Below are positions 6,436 to 8,994 of a stretch of 8,994 nucleotides of DNA, one piece after another. Source of the DNA: Planctomycetota bacterium. Its GTDB lineage: Bacteria > Planctomycetota > PLA2 > JAEUHO01. How positions within the stretch are numbered: position 1 is the stretch's first letter; each line of letters begins with the position of its first letter. Under the pieces are notes generated by a model, which did not search any database, was not told the origin of the DNA, and worked only from the letters and a program-made list of their open reading frames with translations. Where the stretch lies: positions 1 to 8,994 of the forward strand of contig JARGNS010000119.1 of NCBI GenBank assembly GCA_029213105.1, read 5' to 3'. The position numbers and the translations under genes are program-made.

Positions 6436-7202
6436 CAGGGCTTGCCGGTACGGAAGACGAAGTCCCAGAACGGCGAGGAGACACCGAACATGCGCGTCCA
6501 CCAGCGGTGGTGGTGCGCGAGGTGCCAGGCCTTGAGGTACTTGCCGTACTTCGCCTTCGGGCGCGCGTGGTGGGTGTAGTAGTGCGAGAGGTCGTAGACG
6601 ATGTAGCCGAGCAGGATGCCGGCCATCAGCGCCGTCGCGATCGGGGTGGGCAGGGCCGCCCAGAGCGCGAGGTAGATGAGCCCCGCGATGCCCAGCCCCG
6701 CCAGCGGCGGGAAGACGAGTCGCGTGGGATCCCAGGGATCGAGGTGGTGGATCCCATGGGCCAGGAAGTGCACCTTGCGCCCGAAGCTGCTGCGCGGCTC
6801 CCAGTGGAAGACGAAGCGGTGGAGCACGTACTCGAGCAGGGTCCAACCCACGACGCCCAGCAGCGCCCAGAGCGGGGCGGCGAGCCAACCGAGCCCGAGC
6901 GGGCCCGCGCCCAGGAACAACAAGGCGGCGACGATGGGCAGCCAGATCGTGGGGATGATCTTCCACGAGATGTGGCTCTGCCGCTCGAGCCACGGGTTGT
7001 GGAAGATGCGGAGCGACTGCGGCCAGCGCGCGGCGAGGGCGTCCCCGGCCTCGGCCTTCGGGCGCATCAGGCGCTCCGCGGTCGTCGGTCCGATGCTCTT
7101 GTGCACCCACGCGTCGTAGGCCGACCCGAGCGCGCCGACCTGCGCGAGCAGGGGCTTGTCGAGGTCCACGGTCGGCCGGGCGGGGGCGGGGTCCTGCGTC
7201 AT
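6435..7202 (-). CDS. FA2H-like fatty acid 2-hydroxylase (sterol desaturase superfamily)
   Basis: A 255-residue integral-membrane di-metal enzyme of the fatty acid hydroxylase superfamily, closest in motifs to eukaryotic FA2H/Scs7, which add the 2-hydroxyl to fatty acyl chains of sphingolipids. Histidine clusters are H128-RFVF-H133, H145-FLA-H149-GI-HH153, H207-YYT-HH212 and H227-LA-HHH232. FA2H-like signatures include KPLLAQVGALGSAYDAWVH (16-34), GIHHLDPWDPTRLVFPP (150-166) and FGVSSPFWDFVF (239-250). Hydrophobic helices lie at about 86-104, 107-127 and 168-203. There is no cytochrome b5 domain, so electrons must come from a separate partner. The start at 7202 is chosen because MTQDPAPARP leads directly into the conserved region; a longer frame to 7325 would run into the divergent gene. 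No Shine-Dalgarno is visible. The gene is coupled to the DUF3179 gene. The substrate could be another acyl lipid. Confidence 0.88.
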   Translation of the reverse strand: MTQDPAPARPTVDLDKPLLAQVGALGSAYDAWVHKSIGPTTAERLMRPKAEAGDALAARWPQSLRIFHNPWLERQSHISWKIIPTIWLPIVAALLFLGAGPLGLGWLAAPLWALLGVVGWTLLEYVLHRFVFHWEPRSSFGRKVHFLAHGIHHLDPWDPTRLVFPPLAGLGIAGLIYLALWAALPTPIATALMAGILLGYIVYDLSHYYTHHARPKAKYGKYLKAWHLAHHHRWWTRMFGVSSPFWDFVFRTGKP

Positions 7203-7208
7203 GGGCTG

Positions 7209-7222
7209 CGGATTGTACCCCT
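7209..7222 (-). promoter_or_regulatory. Possible promoter -10 for the hydroxylase/DUF3179 pair
   Basis: On the minus strand TACAAT lies nine bases before the hydroxylase ATG, five of six bases matching TATAAT. This is notable in such GC-rich DNA. No good -35 is seen (TTCCGT at an 18-base gap is weak). If used, transcription would begin only a few bases before the ATG, making a nearly leaderless mRNA. That would agree with the missing Shine-Dalgarno. Confidence 0.3.
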
Positions 7223-7267
7223 GGGCCTGCACGATACGGAACGACGCCAGCCACGCCGGAGCACGCG

Positions 7268-7738
7268 ATGGGCCGCCCGCCGAAGAAGGACCAGTTCTCG
7301 ATCTGCACCCAGGACTGCGGCGCACGCTGCTGCCGCTACATCACGGTCGAGATCCCCGGCCCCCGCTCGCGGGACGACTGGGACGAGATGCGCTGGTGGC
7401 TGGCCCACGAGGGCTCGATGGTCAGCAAGGACGAGGACGGCTGGTGCCTGCATGTCCAGACCCCCTGCTCGCATCTGCGGCCCGACAACGCCTGCGCGAT
7501 CTACCCCCATCACATGCGCACCTGCAACGACTACGACGCGTCGAACTGCGAGTTCACGGGGCCGCTGGACCACGAGTTCGAGCTGCGCAGCGAGCTGGAT
7601 CTGGCGGGTTACATCGAGCGCCGCGGGCTCAAGCGGGCCGCCCCCATCGCCCAGGCGATCCGGCGCGCCGCCCGTCGCAAGCCGCAGGGACAGACGGCGG
7701 GCCTCGTGGCGCTACGCGGACTCTCCGCTCCCGGGTAG
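7268..7738 (+). CDS. YkgJ-family cysteine-cluster protein (putative metal binding)
   Basis: A 156-residue soluble protein of the YkgJ-type CxxxxCC family, annotated as putative Zn- or Fe-S-cluster-binding; the biochemical role is not settled. Nine cysteines fall in two groups: C13, C17, C21 and C22 (CTQDCGARCC), then C60, C67, C76, C86 and C94. They flank the family-like stretch ACAIYPHHMRTCNDY, which corresponds to the usual C-x-IYxxRPxxCRxF. Here HHM replaces the common RP part. The tail (about 115-156) is basic (RRGLKRAAPIAQAIRRAARR) and may bind nucleic acid or acidic partners. The start is supported by GGAG at 7258-7261, six bases before ATG 7268. It diverges from the hydroxylase gene with a 65-base gap, and 19 bases separate it from the lipoprotein gene downstream, so these two probably share a transcript. 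Confidence 0.85.
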   Translation: MGRPPKKDQFSICTQDCGARCCRYITVEIPGPRSRDDWDEMRWWLAHEGSMVSKDEDGWCLHVQTPCSHLRPDNACAIYPHHMRTCNDYDASNCEFTGPLDHEFELRSELDLAGYIERRGLKRAAPIAQAIRRAARRKPQGQTAGLVALRGLSAPG

Positions 7739-7757
7739 GCGTGCTACACCACAGGGC

Positions 7758-8225
7758 ATGCTCCGCGCCCTGCCCCGCCCCCGACTCGTCCTGCTGCTCC
7801 TGGCCGCGACACTGTGCACGGGCTGCGCCATGCAGCGCCGCGTCACCATCGACAGCAACCCCTCCGGGGCCGAGATCTGGGTCAATGGCGAGAAGCAGGC
7901 CGGCACCACCCCGGTCACCATCCCCTTCCCGCAGTACGGCTACTGGGACGTGCGGCTGGAGAAGCGCGGGTACGAGTCGGTCGCCACGCAAGTGCGCGTG
8001 GCCTCGCAGATCGATGGGTACCCGATCGTCGACCTGCCCTACGAGGTCTTCGGGGGCACGCGCAACTTCCGACGGGTCGTACCGATGAAGCCGCTGGAGA
8101 CGGGCAACATCGAGCAGCGCGTCGAGAAGATCATGCAGAGCGCACGCGACCTGCGGCGGGAGACGCACGAAGCCGTCGCCGAGCCCGGCACGCCCGATCG
8201 CCAGGCTCCCGAGTTCGTCCGTTGA
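7758..8225 (+). CDS. PEGA-domain lipoprotein
   Basis: A 155-residue secreted lipoprotein. A basic start (MLRALPRPR), a hydrophobic core LVLLLLAATL and C-T-G-C23 make a lipoprotein signal; Cys at -3 is unusual, with Leu19 just before it. A PEGA domain follows (about 26-72), with RRVTIDSNPSGAEIWVNGEK, a TTPVTIPF turn and DVRLEKRGYES. PEGA domains are small beta folds common on surface or periplasmic proteins. The remaining part (about 105-155) is a polar, likely helical stretch (NIEQRVEKIMQSARDLRRE) with a low-complexity end. ATG 7758 is the only start that gives the signal peptide. The AGGG just before it is too close to be a good ribosome-binding site. Its TGA overlaps the likely TTG start of murD. 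Function is unknown; an envelope structural role is plausible from context. Confidence 0.88.
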   Translation: MLRALPRPRLVLLLLAATLCTGCAMQRRVTIDSNPSGAEIWVNGEKQAGTTPVTIPFPQYGYWDVRLEKRGYESVATQVRVASQIDGYPIVDLPYEVFGGTRNFRRVVPMKPLETGNIEQRVEKIMQSARDLRRETHEAVAEPGTPDRQAPEFVR

Positions 8226-8994
8226 CGTCGGACGGGGCGCGCGAGACCGAGAGCTTCGCAGGTCGGCGCGCACTGGTGCTGGGCCTCGGCCGCTTCGACG
8301 GGGGCCTCGGGACGGTGCGTTTCCTCTGCGGCGAGGGCGCGGACGTGCTCGTCTCCGATACGGCCCCGCGCGAGAGCCTGGAGGCGTCGGCGGCGGCGGC
8401 GGAGGCTCTCGGCGCGCGGCTCGTCTTCGGCCCCCAGACGGAGCCCCTGCTCGACGGCTGCGACATCGTGCTCGTCAATCCCGCGATCCCCTTCGAACAC
8501 CCGGTGCTCGCGGCCGCGGAGGCACGCGGGATCCCGGTCACCACCGAGATCAACATCGTGCTCGCCCGCAGCCGCGCCCCCGTCTTCGGCGTCACGGGCA
8601 CGAAGGGCAAGTCCACGACCTCGACCCTGCTGGCGGCCATGCTGCGCGCCGCCGGGCACACCGTGCACCTGGGCGGGAACATCGGTGCGTCCCTCGTCGG
8701 CAGCCTGGATGCGATCCAGCCGGACGACCGGGTCGTGCTCGAGTTGTCGTCGTTCCAGCTGTTCTGGGCGCATCGCGCACGGCGCTCGCCGCAGGTGGCG
8801 CTCGTCACGAACCTGCTCTCGGACCACCTGGACCGCCACGGCTCCGAGGCGCACTACGCGTGGTCCAAGCGCGCGATCCTCGACTACCAGCATGCAGGCG
8901 ACCTCGCGGTGCTGCCGGACGCGGACGACGCCGTGCGTCGCGCGGGCTGGCTCGAGGCCGGGACCGCCACGAAGGCGGCCTGGGGCGTCACCGG
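8222..8994 (+). CDS. murD: UDP-N-acetylmuramoylalanine--D-glutamate ligase, MurD (partial, 3' end outside)
   Basis: The first 257 codons of MurD, the cytoplasmic ligase that adds D-Glu to UDP-MurNAc-L-Ala using ATP in peptidoglycan synthesis. The N-terminal UDP-binding domain opens with RRALVLGLGRFDGGLGTVRF and continues to VNPAIPFEHPV and PVTTEINIVLAR. The Mur central domain has the P-loop GVTGTKGKST (123-132), GGNIG (151-155), ELSSFQL (174-180) and TNLLSDHLDRHGS (196-208). The GLGRFDGGLG loop, with an extra residue relative to the usual GxGxSG form, resembles what I recall of planctomycetal MurD. No ATG precedes the conserved part. TTG 8222 overlaps the lipoprotein stop (TTGA) and gives a reasonable 14-residue lead, so I chose it; a GTG at 8276 would cut into the first strand. 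The frame is open to the window's end. Confidence 0.9.
   Translation, partial: MTSDGARETESFAGRRALVLGLGRFDGGLGTVRFLCGEGADVLVSDTAPRESLEASAAAAEALGARLVFGPQTEPLLDGCDIVLVNPAIPFEHPVLAAAEARGIPVTTEINIVLARSRAPVFGVTGTKGKSTTSTLLAAMLRAAGHTVHLGGNIGASLVGSLDAIQPDDRVVLELSSFQLFWAHRARRSPQVALVTNLLSDHLDRHGSEAHYAWSKRAILDYQHAGDLAVLPDADDAVRRAGWLEAGTATKAAWGVT

Noticed and set aside
6321..7757. A long upstream extension of the lipoprotein frame
   Set aside because: It is antisense to the hydroxylase and DUF3179 genes and then out of frame through the YkgJ gene; only the part from 7758 has a signal peptide and domain.
1..8994. CRISPR arrays, tRNA or rRNA genes, insertion sequences
   Set aside because: I saw no regularly spaced repeats beyond the single 45-bp pair, no tRNA- or rRNA-like stretch and no transposase. 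No gene-free stretch exceeds 100 bases.

Overview
The window is a GC-rich (about 70% by eye), gene-dense bacterial segment with short or overlapping gene junctions and third positions rich in G and C. Four overlapping junctions (ATGA, GTGA, TGATG, TTGA) point to translational coupling. Lineage is uncertain. The MurD N-terminus (GLGRFDGGLG in place of the usual GxGxSG type), a DUF3179 protein, and starts without a clear Shine-Dalgarno would fit Planctomycetota or a neighbouring high-GC phylum. This is an inference from memory of the families, not a search result.

Layout, left to right. (1) A plus-strand cluster at 2-2384: the end of a membrane protein, an unrecognised polytopic membrane protein, and a MATE-family exporter, all overlapping by 4 bases. 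(2) A minus-strand nucleotide-sugar pair at 4712-2342: an extended-SDR epimerase of the WbpP/CapI type followed by a WbpA-type UDP-GlcNAc 6-dehydrogenase. Together they would make UDP-N-acetyl-hexuronic acids for a surface polysaccharide. The epimerase is broken by an internal loss of about 60 bases that also shifts the frame, and its 3' end sits in a 45-bp tandem repeat. (3) A plus-strand small four-helix membrane protein at 4806-5300. (4) A minus-strand pair at 7202-5338: an FA2H-like fatty acid 2-hydroxylase coupled (TGATG) to a DUF3179 protein. (5) A plus-strand run at 7268-8994: a YkgJ-type cysteine-cluster protein, a PEGA-domain lipoprotein, and the first half of murD.

The main finding is in the DUF3179 gene. 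Its frame is crossed by one in-frame TGA (6084-6082), exactly where the family has the first cysteine of its CxxC motif, giving a putative U-V-V-C. Fourteen bases after that TGA an uninterrupted 8-bp hairpin with a G-starting GUUU loop begins, and the loop lies 22 bases from the TGA. This fits the published geometry of bacterial SECIS elements. I therefore annotate it as a candidate selenoprotein read through from 6435 to 5338 (365 residues, Sec118). I do not recall this family being described as a selenoprotein. No Sec machinery is in the window, so a plain nonsense mutation is still possible. Six of the ten stop codons in the window are TGA, which argues against global TGA reassignment.
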